The notes: generated from the sequence alone by a model not told the origin. 64,000 nucleotides of DNA from Lotus japonicus (GCF_012489685.1 NC_080042.1:14646150-14710149); one strand, 5' to 3'. Counted from the stretch's first letter, positions 9,568-22,274 are shown. Translations and numbers: made by a program.

Positions 9568-12500
9568 CTTCCTCCGTACCTAATTATAAGACATAGTTTT
9601 AGATTTTTTATGTTCCTAAATATAAGACATTTTACAATAATCTAGCAAAAGGTATTTTACTCTTCCATATATACCCCTCACATTAATTGTGTGTTTTAAA
9701 TTTCAAAATTTTAATTACCACCTATCATTATCATCGAATAATTATATATTCACACCTCATTTTTGAGGTGTGGAGAGGTGGAGGAAGAGAGAGATAGGAA
9801 AAATGTGAGAGAAAGTAAGGAAATCTTTAACATACACAAGTAAAAACTTGTGTAAAGTTACACAAGCACCTTTTGACCTATGGTAATAGATTTCAAATTT
9901 TTTTTTTTAAAAAAATAATTGAAAAACAAAAAATATATTTATTAGTGAATTAGTTAATTACGGATTTAGGTTAATCACATCTAAGTTGATCTTCATCCTC
10001 AAATTCATGTTCATCATTTAACTTCTTCATTCCTCAGACAAAGCTTCAAGCTTTTTAACCCATCAAACTCTTTTTTTTTTAACCTAATTATCCCTAATTA
10101 CTTCACTCTCCTCTCTCCCCACCTATCACCACCGTTCCTTCCTCTGCAATGAAAATTGCTCTCTGCCTCTGCAATCATCCATTTCCTGGATCTGGATTTT
10201 GAAATATTTTTCTGGATCTGGGGTGGGGTTTTAGGCAAGAACACATGAACCTTCAACTCCAAAATCATCATAACCTTCAGCTTTTTGCCTGTATTGATCA
10301 AAGTTCTTATCACAGTTCAGCAATTAATGCTCTATGCAGTAACAATTAAAAAGTATAGTGGAAAACCAATGAGTCATACAAACTTCAGACTAACAAAGCA
10401 ACTTTTGATATTTTTTGAATGCTGGCACGTGAGCAATTTGTTTTCCCATCTGGTAAACCTTTTGTGCAGTCCTCACCAACATCTCATTCATAATATTCCT
10501 CTCCTCCTCTTGCGGTTAATTTCCTCTTCAACCTTCCCCCAACACAAACTTGGGGAGTTGACACACACGCACCCATGTCATTTAACAACCCTCTTCCTCC
10601 ACAGATCCCTCACCAACAACAATACCCCACAACAACAATCATATAAGAAAGGAACCACATGGTGTTCTTCAATCCTTGCAAAAACAGATCTGGGTTTTTC
10701 ATTTCCAGATCTCGTAAACCTCCAGATCAAGGAAGCCTCCATGCTCCCCCAATCAACCAAAACCACCGCGAGACCACCGCAACCAAATCAGACCTGAACT
10801 TAGCCTTTATCTACAACGCAGAAACCCATCACCATCGGTCACCACTCCACAACCAAACCGCAGACCCGCATGGAACCCAGATCTGAGGAGCTCCACAACC
10901 AAACAACGTCGGATCGGACCTTGTGACGGAGGAGCGTGGCGCGTGGCGGTGGCGCGGTTTTGTTGAGGAAAGAAGGAGAAGAGGTGGGGGTGCGGTTGAG
11001 AAGGAAGGAAACGAGGTCAGGAGGGAGAAGGAGGTGGTGGTGGCGGCACAGCCATGGGAGAGATGAAGAGGTGGCAGCTAGGGTTTTATGCTTGTAGTGA
11101 AGATGGAGAATTTTCTTCTGCTCTGATGGACTGATGGTTAAGGGTTTTTGTTGGATGATAGGATGAAAATAAATTTTTTTCTGGGTTTTAGTTGTTAAGG
11201 TGATAATGAAAAAGATTAGTATAAATATTGTGATTAATAAAATATGTTTTTTGAATTATTTTAAAAAAAAACCTGGAAACCTACTATAATAAGTCAAAAG
11301 GTGCTTGTGCAACCTTACACAAGTTTTTACTTGTGTATATTAAAGGCCTCCAGAAAGTACAGATGTGATAGGTGATTTGATGGATAGAGAAAAGAGAAAT
11401 AAATAGAAATAAAGGTGGAAAAAAAGTAGAGAGGTGTGTATATAACATAACTCATTATCCTCAGTTTCATTTTTTTCTTTTCACGCTCTTTCTTTCTCTG
11501 CTATCGTTCCTGTTTCTTCTGGTCCTGCTTCTTCCCTTTTTTGTTGTTGAACCGTAGCCACCTCCCCTCCGTGCGCGCGACTGTGATGGTACAGGACCGG
11601 GTTCCGGCGACAACCACCGCTAGCCACGACGTCGAAGTCACCCCTTTCGGCGGTGCTCCGACGAGGGCCGGCGAGATCGACCGGAAACAGAATCTCTCAA
11701 CTGCCACGACACAGGACCGCCGCCTCATAGCGGCGGCCAAGCGAGGGCGAAGGAGATCTGATTGTGGAGCGGAGGCTCCAGAGTGGCTGGGTGAAGAATA
11801 GAGGTTGTTATGGTGGTGTCATTTTAATGGTGGAAAGAAGGAGTTTGATGAGTTCAGCTGTAGAGATTGTGAAAAAATCGAAGGTAATGAGATTGGTTGC
11901 AGAGGATGAAGGCGATGCTACTGAAGTGAGGATGGGTATGATGGAGGTGCTGTTTTTATGAGAGAATGAGAAAGGTGAAGGAGGTTAAGTGGTGGAGCTT
12001 GAGAACTTGATTTTTGGAGAAGGGAAAGATGGGAGCAAAGTGAAGGAAAAAAAATTCCCACATTCTATGTCTGATGATGATGATATTTAAAGGAAAAAAG
12101 GCATTGATTTTATTTTGTGTTTGTTTGTATTTTTTTTTTTGTCAATGGTAGAAATTCCATTCAATACCCAAAGGGTTGCCTGACGGCATTTACAACATGT
12201 GAGACTAAATCTCAAGCGAGCGATATCGCAATGCAAAGAGTAAACAATTAGAGACAAGCATGCACACTCATACAACTAAGCTGAAAAATCCAGCTGAAAT
12301 CATGAAGTAAAAACCCTAAGGGTAGCACAAAAGCCCCTAAAGACTCCAAATCAAAGAAAAAGGTAAGTGGGCCATTTGAAAGAAACTAGCCCAATTATTA
12401 TTTTTGTACAAGATCAAATTAACCCATTTGACCAATAGCAATAGAAGTTTTTTTTATTTTACCATTAATTAGTGAGAGAAAAATAACAAAAGGTAAATAT

Positions 12501-12611
12501 TGGAAGAATATATGCATTTTTAAAAAATTAATACACTAATTAGACACATTTAATGATTTCTTAATAAGAGGAATTTTTTGTATTAGGTCTTATAATTAGG
12601 AACGGAGGGAG
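9568..12611. mobile_element. TIR element of Stowaway/mariner type, about 3.0 kb
   Basis: The left end reads CTTCCTCCGTACCTAATTAT and the right end is its near inverse (ATAATTAGGAACGGAGGGAG). Both are flanked by TA. CTCCCTCCGT ends with TA target duplication are typical of plant mariner/Stowaway elements. No transposase is visible. The inside holds another TIR element (9825-11345), then a GC-richer part at 11500-12000 and an unrecognised stretch at 12140-12340. The two ends could instead belong to separate MITEs. Confidence 0.55.
9825..11345. mobile_element. Nested TIR element, about 1.5 kb, non-autonomous
   Basis: Positions 9825-9877 and 11293-11345 are inverted copies of about 53 bases with few mismatches (CTTTAA...CACAAGTAAAAACTTGTG...CTTTTGAC). 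Each end contains its own hairpin, ACACAAGT-aaaa-ACTTGTGT. No target duplication is found, so the class is uncertain. The interior turns GC-rich at 10660-11100 and may be captured host sequence, but no protein is recognised. Confidence 0.6.
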
Positions 12612-12613
12612 TA

Positions 12614-13523
12614 CTTAAATAAGTCATAAATCTATTTCTAAATTAATTAATGTCATTAAATCGTTGTATAAGTTAACTTATGTAAATGAAATATGAAATA
12701 TGAAAATACTATAGCAATAACAAAATTATTTATATTAACCAAATAGCCTCTTCTTATAAAAAAAAAATTCTAAAAGTGTCTTATGTATACAAAGTTTTTG
12801 AACGGCACCTAAAATTTCTAACTATAGCATACGCTACCTATTCATTTATTTTAATTTTTTATTCGAAACAAATGAGTAATGTTTAAGTGGAAATTTAAAT
12901 ATAAAGATATTTGTAATTGTGGTTTGCATCTCGAAAGAATTTCCATGCAATGCATTATAACAATATCTCCTTGAGTACTTTTTCTCTATCTCCGATGTGG
13001 GGTACACATTTCAATTTTATCACCAAAGCTCTTCACCATTTTTTCTACTTTGTTAAGGAGATAAATACAACCACTTTTTAAACTAGATATGATTTAGAGA
13101 GAGGAGTATTTGAAAGGTTTGGAGATGAACTTGGAAACACATTCAATTATTATTATTTGAATATAAAACTAAATCCATCTCCAATCTTTTAAATAACTCT
13201 CTCTGTCATTATTTCCGTGAATCATGAATAACGGTAACGGAAACCAATCGCACTTCAATTTTATAACCAAGGCTCTTCACTACTTTACCTCCTTATACGA
13301 TGTGGGATCTACCGCTGTGAACTACTTCTCATAGACGTTCTCTCCAATCCTTCTTAGACGATGTGGGCCTTCTTTTTCTATGTGGTATTTGCCACACCAT
13401 AGCTCCTCACTACATTTCCTTCACTTTTCGATGTGAGATTTGCCACTTTGCCCCAACGCTTCATAGATGTGCAAAAATTACTACACCAAAAATCAACATT
13501 AATTAACCACAAGTGATGAGCGA
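12614..13523. other. Intergenic, AT-rich
   Basis: No gene or clear repeat is seen. The only pattern is a recurring CGATGTGG-type block near 12990, 13297, 13357 and 13428 with changes around it. Confidence 0.5.
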
Positions 13524-14013
13524 ATAATGAATCACATAATAGTTGTTCACTTAGCTCAAATATGCCATACAAGGTGAATACTACTAGGACATTGGAATGG
13601 AACACACTGGTGGATGCAAATGTTCATTCTTCATATTTACTTAGTTAATAAGCCAAAATCCTCAACTTTATTTTTTAATAAGTTATGGCTTTGTAGACTC
13701 GTGTACTTGAAAATTACGCAAGGTTGCTGGTACATTTTGAGTTTGATGTTACTTAATTCAACTACCAAAACCATTAACATCTTTTCTCTTGGTTCGTTCA
13801 ATCCCACAAAATTGTTCATGCCGCCAATGGCATGTGCCTCGTCTTCTCCGGTTATAGGCTTTCTTTTTTACGTAACCTTCGTGAAAGTCTTATCTCTTAT
13901 TTGCAAATGGTAGTCAATTTAAATGTCTTTCTCATAGTAAGATTGGTACATCTATCAACATACTTATATGTAAACAAACTAGTAAACCTATACGCTAATA
14001 TGTTAAATTATAT
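13524..14013. repeat. Segmental duplication, copy 2
   Basis: Direct copy of 8816-9307. Unlike copy 1 it keeps its left flank (GTGATGAGCG), and it has about 10 extra bases near 13745. Its right edge meets the LINE relic. Confidence 0.85.
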
Positions 14014-15102
14014 TGAAAACCATTAACAATGAAAAAAGAATCTGCGTCTGTCTCCACAAAACTCCCCAGTCTATTTCCCATAGCAGTGAAAAAAGAATCA
14101 GTCCATAAACCCAGCGGTACTTGCCACAATCGGACCCAAACAAGGTGTGCAGTGCCAAAAGTTAGTATTGTGGATGGTTTAACATCAGACAGTTCCCGCG
14201 CCAAAAAATTGCCACACTCCGAAATTGTTTCCAGCATCTCTTCCTAATTCTCAAACTCAAGCAAGACCTCATTAGCACCAAGTGGAATCAGACAGAAATT
14301 GTACAGTCCTATCTTTGCCAAGTCATCTTGTATAACATCGACGGGCTTTGTCGTAAGTGTGCGAGCTTGTGCACACCGTTGGAACCAAGACTCATCCAAA
14401 TCAGCGGCTGTGAAGCACTATTGACACGCTGCCAATTTTCCTGCAGGCTCCTGTAGTTGAGCAGATTCATCATTTTCCTTGGTTCTAACTTTTACAGTGG
14501 TATTTTGCTTAGACAGTGCCTTTGGTCGCCAAACTTTCCCTTGAATTTCAAATTGATGACGATTAGGAGACGACACCTTTGTCGATTGAGGAGATTTTTG
14601 GAATCTTGCTTTCTGTACCACGAGGTAATTACCTTCTAGGCGTAAGCCATTAAACATTTGAATCGCCGTCCATGCCTCATCATCACTCTGAAAGCGCACA
14701 AATCCAAAGCGTAAGCTTCGTTGGAATTTCTTCTTAAACTAAATGAACACATTCCTCAATCTTCCTGCTCTCCCAAAAATTGCGCTTAATTTCGCCAAAG
14801 TTATCCGATCACCCAGGCCAGCAACAAAGTCGTTCCTGTCTTTGAATAGAAGCTCTCTGAATGTTTTTTTGTTGCAGTGATCGCGAAGGACCTCCCCCTA
14901 GCTGGAAGTTCGTTGTTGCTCGCCGATGATCATGATCTGGGCGCTGCCACTGATTATGTCCACCACCAGAATTTTGGAGATGCTGTGAGAACCTGTCATT
15001 CGACCAAGAATTGCGAGATTGTAACCTCCCATCTCTTCCGCTCCAATGACAGCGCTCCTCATTGCCGCGAGCCTGAAAGTTGCTGTAGTTTGAGCTGACC
15101 AA
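14014..15102 (-). pseudogene. LINE-type ORF1 relic with RRM and DUF4283-like part
   Basis: Minus-strand pieces follow in order: an Arg/Gly/Ser/Gln-rich N-terminus (15102-14809), an RNA-recognition motif split by a frameshift near 14740-14810 (LGDRITLAKLSAIFGRAG, then RFGFVRFQSDDEAWTAIQMF), a linker (VSSPNRHQFEIQGKVWRPKA) and a DUF4283-like region (14237-14030) with LARELSDVKPS and WVRLWQVPLGLWTDSFFTAMG. This order occurs in plant L1-type LINE ORF1 proteins, which bind the element RNA. The reading frame is broken at least twice. The 3' part, including ORF2, is missing; LINE copies usually lose the 5' end, so a later rearrangement is likely. Confidence 0.65.
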
Positions 15103-15748
15103 TTAGATTGTAGTATTAATTACAATCCAATTAGATTCGAAATAATTACTATAATGAAAGAAATTTGAATTTTATATGTACAATTAATACGGTCTCTCCC
15201 CCAATATATTTTAAATTTAAATATTTTTTTGAAAAAAGTAAGGAATAAAAAAGCAAATAATAAGGATTAAAAATAAGGAATTTCATAGTAATAGTAAGAA
15301 TCAATTAGTTTAGAAATTTCAAAAACACAATATTAAGAAAAAACAATATTTGTATTTAGAGAAAAATTTGTTAATATTTAAGAACTTGGAAGAAGATGAA
15401 AGTAGTTATAGTAGGGTAGAAACACAATGAACGGTTTTATGATATTAAAGCCTAAAGGTTGGAGGAAGAACTATATGTCCAATCGAAAATGTAGAAAAAT
15501 GAAAACACTCTTACCTCGCATAATGGAAGAAATGGCGCTACAACTGTTGCAAGATGAAAAAAAGAGATGATTATAAAGGGAAGGAAGAAGAAAATGGTGA
15601 ATACATAAGAACATTGTTTTACTTATTGAGGATTAGAAGATCCCAAAAAGTTAGAACGAAAAGGTTTTAGATGAAAGAATAAGAGACATAGAAAAGGTAT
15701 TACAAAGAAGAGATTATATGGGTGAAGAAGGTTTGAGAATCCAAAAAC

Positions 15749-16560
15749 CCGTAGCGGAGGATATTATAGCTTCCAAACCAATCATCTTTTCATGGGTGTT
15801 TGTTCAATATTTGGTTTTAAGATGAGTTTTAAAATGTTGAAACAAATATAAATAAAATATTCACAAATATTAAAATAATATGTAATGTGAATGATGTTTT
15901 TTTTTTTTTTTTTTAAATATGTAACGTAATACTCACAAATAATATAAATAAAATATTCACAAATATTGCACTTTTTTATATATGATGGTTTTTGTTAAAT
16001 ATTTTGTTTTAAGATGGGTTTTAAAATGTTGAAACAAATATAAATAAAATATTCACAAATTTAAATTTGTGGATATAAAATTAAATGCAGATTTAATAGT
16101 GTTTAAAAAAATATATATGTATAAAAATATGTATTTCAGTTAAGAAAAAAAAAAGTATACCGTAACGGAGGATATTATAGCTTTCAAATCAATCATCTTT
16201 ATCTTATTCATGGGTTTTTGTTCAATATTTGGTTTTAAGATGAGTTTAAAATGTTGAAACAAATATAAATAAAATATTCACAAATATTAAAAAAATATGT
16301 AATGTGAATGCTGTTTTTTTTTAAATATGTAACGTAATATTCACAAATAAATATAAATAAAATATTCACTAATATTGCAATTTTTTTATATATGATGGGT
16401 TTTTGTTCAATATTTGGTTTTAAGATGAGTTTTAAAATGTTGAAACAAATATAAATAAAATATTCACAAATTTAATTTCGTGGATATAAAATTAAATGCA
16501 GATTTAATAGTGTTTTAAAAAATATATATGTATAAAAATATGTATTTCAAAGTTAAGAAA
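15749..16560. repeat. AT-rich tandem repeat, about 410 bp x 2, with sub-repeats
   Basis: GGAGGATATTATAGCTT starts two copies near 15755 and 16166. Inside each, a block with GGTTTTAAGATG and ATGTTGAAACAAATATAAAT occurs twice (near 15810, 16000, 16230 and 16415). No coding potential is seen. The stretch 15117-15748 before it is AT-rich with nothing recognised. Confidence 0.75.
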
Positions 16561-17106
16561 AACAAAATTTGTATATTTTTTTTGGGATGATATGGGGTGA
16601 CACGTGGCAAAACATTCTAGAAAAAAACCTTCCATTAGTATATTATTATATAGATAGATTGATTACCCCTCAAATGTAGAAAAGTAAATAACAGTTGAAA
16701 ATCTAAGCACTCAGTGGCAGTTTCATCAAGAATCTTATTCAAAAGTAACATATATTTCAGTCATTGTAAAAGCAGCATAAAGTGAGACAGTTGTAATTCC
16801 TCAACATTCAGTCTTTCCTATAAAAATTGCTCCCGGAACTTTGGTACTAAATCATGATCACTATCTTGCACCATCATGCTTCCAACTTTATTGAACAGTT
16901 CTATACACATTCACAATCATCCTCACAGCAAGTTTCAGAAAATAAATTAGGCATTTGCACCCATCTTATTATTACAAAAAGGCAAGTACCTAAAGGGGAA
17001 GTGCAGTTCTAACTATGATCCATTTACAATAGCTGAGTGCTATCCAAACTCAGTAAGTGGAATTAGGTATGAAGATGGATTGAACTAAAATACACACACA
17101 TATGAT

Positions 17107-20100
17107 TCACCACTTAGTAGATTTACATTTGGCAGATATTGAATTCCCTTGAAGGTAAGGCTTGAAGGTTCTTATCACCTCTTCATATGTTGGTCTCTTG
17201 TAGTCCACTGCCTGTAATCAGTTATAAGAAATTAGGTTTTTTACAACAACAACAAAAGTCTTATCTCACTAAGTGAGATCGGCTACATGGATTACCAGAT
17301 AACCCTTGAGCTAGGTCAAATACCAAAATTTGCAGGATATTATTAACCATGAGGTTTCTTTTAATAAAATTGTGTCTCATTTAAATACTCATTTCCATCC
17401 TCGTTCCAACTAACCTGCTCAATAACTTCTTCAGGGTCTGTCCATTTCCACTCTGCAAATTCTGTTTCTGCTTCACCATTTGCTAAGTTGACCTCGTTGT
17501 CATCTTTTGTTAATCTCATGAGAAACCTATCAAATGTTCATAATAGTCAGAAAATTAAGTCAGGTAGAAATTACACATGAAAACACTCTGTAAGGAAGCA
17601 ATAAGAGATACAGGCTTTGATAAATGTACAATCAAATAGCTGGATGAATACGAAAACTTTCATTCTCACTACTGGAAAGTAAAAAGTTCAGAAAACAGTA
17701 TCTAATTGCAATTTATTCCATATTTATTTTAACTTGGCATGTCAGTGATTTCTCCTATATATACTAAAGTATACAATTGACACAACATGCACAAAACCTG
17801 GCAAATCTAGATCAAACAACCTCATGTGCACAAAACACCAAATTTTACTAGAAAACAGATCACAAAGCAAACACCATATATTATGGATTTTGGTGTCTCG
17901 ATTAACACACTCAGGTTTTCTTTTTCTTCATTTTCTTGGCCTTAATTTTGTCAATTACTGAAGAGCATTCCCTTCTACCATTGCCCTTCAGGTAAAGAGA
18001 ATACCTTAAGGGCCAGTTTGATTACTGTTTTGTAAAACAGTATCCAGTTTTCTAATATAGAAAAAGAAAACAAAAAAGAAACTCATTTCATGTGAACAGT
18101 TTTAAAAAACAGTTCTTAAAAGCAGTTTTTATTTTCAATTTTTAAAACTGAAATCTCAACAGTTTAAACATGCTTTCTGTTTTTGTTTCTAGTTTTCAAG
18201 TCAAATTTATTTTCTTCTTCTGAATAATAGATTTTAATAATTGATTCTGAAAGTAATTTTTAAATTCAGAAAATGAAAAAGGAATCAAACAACCCTTGGT
18301 CAATGAATTCAGATTTTACAACATCAAAAACTCTTTCTTCGCATTTTACAATATTAGACAGACCAACTATCCATCTCTCTTTATACACTATCAATCTAAA
18401 ATGTTACCACCTATTCAAGTTGTACAGGCTTCTTCACACACTCATCTCGCTTTCAATTGCAGAATGTTCTACAGGGTTACAAATTCTATAGACTTGATAT
18501 TAGACAGCTCAACCAACACTTGCATTTATGCATCCGGATCCTCATATTGGTTCATTTACTTAAAACCGAATGCGTTGATAGAGAATGGAAATGATCATCT
18601 TGGTGTTTATTGCTATAACTTCACTAGATAGTCAAAATTGGCAAATTAAAAGGGAAATAAAGCATTGATAGAGAATGGAAATGATCATATGATATAGATA
18701 TGAAGAAGAGACAGCAGATCCTTAGATATGGGAATTATAGAAATAGAAAATGGATATTTTACAACAAAAAAATCGTATTGAATAATTTCATAACATAGGT
18801 ACAAATGCATTCAGAATTGTCACTGTGGGTAGTTGAAGCAGGGAACATAGGTACCATGGTAAATAAGTTTTCGATATCCATCATCATATAAACTGGCCAA
18901 AAGTCAAAATTTGGCATGTTCTACTAAAGTGTCATGTGTGTGGCTTTGTCAGCAAATGAAATAATAATATTCATACCACTTTTGTGCTTGTCCATGCCAT
19001 TCACCTCCCCACAGACGATTTACTTTAGCCTTCACAGCAGGAGGGAAGTCATATGTCAACCAATTCTGAACCTGTAATGCAAGAGCTCCGTCAAATGCAG
19101 AAGACTAACGTCGACCCAGTTATCAGAGAATGATTAAAGAATTTTCTATATAATGTGCAAAATCATCAAGATTCATAAATGCTTATCTACAATTTGATTC
19201 CGGGTGTTCGAGTTCACTGCTTCTCAGACATTGGTCTTGTTCATTTTATTACACAATAGTAAAATTACTTGGAACTCAAATAGATGAATGTGGTAAGATA
19301 CCATACCACTGATAGCTGAGATTAGATTTAAGCACAAACATTTGTTGCTTTTGCAAAAGAAACCAAATTCAAAAGAGAAAAGTTTTTGCACAAACCTCAG
19401 CAATTATCTCAGCAGATACTATCCCAGTTTCTTCTCGAAGTTCCCGAATGGCAGCAGATTTGGGATCTTCACCATCTTCAATTCCTCCCTGAGAAGCCCA
19501 AACAGAAAAGCTAATTTTAGCAGAAAATTTTAATACCATAAAATAAAGAGCTACAAAATTATTTGCACATAACAGGCAATAAACAGGGGGGTATATTTTT
19601 TAATAATGCCACATAGATAGCCAATTCATCAAAGAATCAACTTTTACAATGACTTCGACTCCAATGTGAGTCACCAAGGCAATCTAAACATTATAATTGT
19701 ATAAATATTAGGGATATTAAGTTCTTAACCTTAGTGAGCTGGGTTTTTACCAGTATAAACCTAATTATGAGTATTGACAAGAGCATTTAGTTAATGTTTT
19801 TTCGGACCCATAAAAATCTTATATCAATAATTCAGAATAGTATGAGCTATGAAGACCCTATTTTCCTCTCTTTTTTCTGCCTAAGCCTGTAATTTCAATC
19901 AAAAGTTTAGGTTCATTCCAGACAGTAGATAGCTCAGTATACTTTATAGCCCAAATAAACCCAGATAAACTAGGAACTTTATGTTGTGGAAAATGGATGA
20001 TAAGTGGTAATGATTATGCATTTATAGAAGGATTTCTTTACACGAATCAGGATGTTAAGAAACAATGTCATGTTTGGGCGTATTTAGAGTGTCTTTGGTT

Positions 20101-22113
20101 TCATCTTGGGAGACCCATAATCAATTATGGTAGAGTAAAATCACTTCTAGATGAAAATGTTGTTGTTTTGAGTCATTTTGGAGCATTGTTTTCGGACCCA
20201 AAATCAATTCTAGTAGAAGCTACAGAGAGTGGATTTTGCGTTGAACAATCAATTGTGAGATTTACAACTGAATTTCACCAAAATCAATTTTCCATAAATG
20301 TGTCTAAACATAAAATGCTTGACTTTCAACTCACTTTTACACTAATAAATTTCAGCAAAATTAATTGTGACAAACGCTGATCCAAACACGCACTTAGTGG
20401 ATAATGTGAGCTCACCTGAGGCATTTGCCATGCTCCTGGAACATTCAATCTAGAAGCCACAAAAATCTGCAAAACAAAATTAGAATCATGATTTTCCCTT
20501 GCTCATGCATATAACCATCATGAACTAAAAGAACTGTACTTTGGTGCAAACTGTAAAGAAAACAACCTTGCATTTCAAGTCATAGAAGAGGTTAAAATTA
20601 TAGAATATCTGTTTTGAACCAATCATTGAACATTAAGTGAAATTTCTAAGATATACACATCAAGAGGTAAGTGCTGGGAGACATATGGGTTGGGGAGGGG
20701 AAGGTCCAGGGAGGGGAAATTTGGCCGATAAAAAAACACACACACACACACAAAGAAAAGACAGAATCTCAAGACCAAAATTACCAGTTCGCTAGAGAGC
20801 ATTTTCTAACATTTTGGATAAGCTCAAACATGGAAGCAGCTTATTGAAAAATGCTCACAAACCAATGGAAAGGTTTGAATGGGAAAAGAACGGAGCATAG
20901 AATAGACTCCAATTTTCCAAATCTGGGGAGGGGAAACACTTTGCAATTGACTCCAATTAGGCTATGTTTAGATATAAATATAATCATATAAGATATTAGA
21001 TATCTGGGTACCAAAGAAAATGGACGTTAGCACACAATTCAAGATATAAAAGTGAACTAAAATCTTTTTATGGATTCTGATTAGTCCTACCGTCTGTTTT
21101 TCAATTGCAATAATAACAATTGAAAAACAGATCAACCAAGGAGTTTATTTTAGGCTATGTTTAGATATTAGATATTAGATATCTAGGTACCAAAGCAAAT
21201 GGACGTTAGCACCCAATATTCAACATATAAAAGTGAACGAAAATCTTTTTATGGATTCTGATTAGTCCTACAGTCTGGTTGGTAAATATATTCTTTGGAG
21301 TTTATTTAATTTTTTTTTTGGTAAGGCGAGTCTTACTTATTAAGTAACTTTGTGCTATCTGCTCAAGAAGAGTCAATGTTAAGCAGTGTTAAAAGAGACA
21401 AATTAACATCAGAAAGAAAATGAGAAAACAACTAAAAATTTAGAGAAAAATAAAAGAGAGTCATGTTTCCTCCTATTTAGCCGTTAAAAACGATGCTACT
21501 ATAATAGAAGTCAATACCCACAAAAGGAAAAAAGCACCTCACCTAAACTTTTGGCGTATAAGATCAAGAATACATAAATTAAAGATTTAAAGTAACCAAA
21601 CCACAAACCCCCAAACACACATAATAAATATAGTTAAGAAACAAATAATCACAAACCAAAACCGAGATCCTTATCAACTGAGCAAAAAAGAAGAGAAAAC
21701 AAAAAAACAAAAAAAAAATAGAGGGTAAAAATCACAATAAAGGATGAATAAATCTTAACCATCGAATTAATTTAAAATAAGTAAATGGGGAAAAATCAGC
21801 TGTTCTTAAAGCCGTTAAAAATTATGCAACTTTACAAAACAATAAAAGAAGCCACACCAGAATAAGATCAAGAAACATAATTAAATGATCACCCAAAATT
21901 AGCAAGCAATCAGAAAAAGAAAACGTAAAGACTGAAGACAAGACACTACTACATTAATATTTGGCAGTTTTAACAAAAGCTCAAGATTCTTAATAATATT
22001 ATGAGTTGAGCAAGACATATAAGAGATAGAAAATAAGAGAAATTAACCTGATCATTAGAGTTGATGAGACAGACACCAACGTTGGGGCGGTAACCTTGAG
22101 GAAGACCCTCCAT
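17107..22113 (-). CDS. NUDT25: Nudix hydrolase, NUDT25-like (Ap4A hydrolase family)
   Basis: Six exons on the minus strand: 22048-22113, 20416-20466, 19396-19488, 18977-19071, 17415-17526 and 17107-17211. All introns are GT-AG and the frame is kept, giving 173 aa, close to Arabidopsis NUDT25. The start [14 protein letters not shown] matches the family. The Nudix box spans exon 3 as G-x5-E-x7-REL-x-EE-x-GI; the EExGI glutamates bind the metal. [10 protein letters not shown] comes just before. [12 protein letters not shown] (exon 4) and [11 protein letters not shown] (exon 6) are diagnostic of plant asymmetric diadenosine tetraphosphate hydrolases, which cleave Ap4A and related nucleotides. The C-terminus SAKCKSTKW is also family-like. 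Location is not shown; no clear targeting peptide is seen. A (CT)n run lies in the probable 5' leader. Introns hold SINE- and MITE-like insertions. The symbol is by similarity; NUDT26/27 are close alternatives. Confidence 0.93.
17237..17400 (-). mobile_element. SINE/RTE-LINE 3' fragment in last Nudix intron
   Basis: ACAACAACAAC followed by TCTTATCTCACTAAGTGAGA and GGCTACATGGATTA is the conserved 3' end of plant RTE-type LINEs and their SINE partners, seen here in reverse. The (TTG)n tail is at the low-coordinate side. The right boundary is approximate. Confidence 0.55.
18008..18297. mobile_element. hAT-like MITE in a Nudix intron
   Basis: The ends AAGGGCCAGTTTGATT and AATCAAACAACCCTT are near-inverse. 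The interior is AT-rich with TTTTAAAAC and CAGTTTT runs and non-coding. No exact 8-base target duplication is visible, so the class is tentative. Confidence 0.45.
20069..20393. mobile_element. MITE-like repeat in first half of Nudix intron 2
   Basis: The ends show ATGTTTGGGCG and CCAAACACGC as short inverted pieces, common in plant hAT-type MITEs. A 127-codon frame through it (19997-20380) has no recognisable domain and looks accidental. Confidence 0.35.
20667..20730 (+). mobile_element. SINE fragment in a Nudix intron
   Basis: This piece (GGGAGACATATGGGTTGGGG ... GGTCCAGGG) matches the middle of the tRNA-derived SINE at 50821. The A-box part is missing. Confidence 0.45.
20957..21276. repeat. 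Direct repeat, about 195-bp spacing, in Nudix intron 1
   Basis: AGGCTATGTTTAGATAT...ATGGACGTTAGCAC...ATGGATTCTGATTAGTCCTA occurs at 20957-21094 and again at 21151-21276 with a few changes and a small deletion. Confidence 0.75.
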
Positions 22114-22222
22114 GAGGTTAAGAACAAGGGAGAAGAATTGAATCTTTTTGTTTTGTTTGGTTTGACAGGGAAAATAACAGTGAGTGTTGTAGGTAAGAGA
22201 GAAGAGAATCTCGATGGAAAAG

Positions 22223-22227
<5 letters not shown>

Positions 22228-22272
<45 letters not shown>
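22228..22272. repeat. (GA)n microsatellite in the Nudix 5' leader or promoter
   Basis: An uninterrupted AG run of about 22 units sits 115-160 bases before the Nudix ATG, so it reads (CT)n on the gene strand. CT/GA runs in this position are common in plant promoters and leaders. Confidence 0.85.

Positions 22273-22273
<1 letters not shown>

Positions 22274-22274
<1 letters not shown>

Noticed and set aside
10098..11961. Several small ORFs in GC-rich parts of the TIR elements
   Set aside because: No homology, signal or splice logic could be seen; kept only as possible captured DNA.
13614..13913. 99-aa ORF in duplication copy 2
   Set aside because: Copy 1 does not keep the frame and no family is recognised.
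19997..20380. 127-aa ORF in a Nudix intron
   Set aside because: It lies across a MITE-like repeat and shows no domain.
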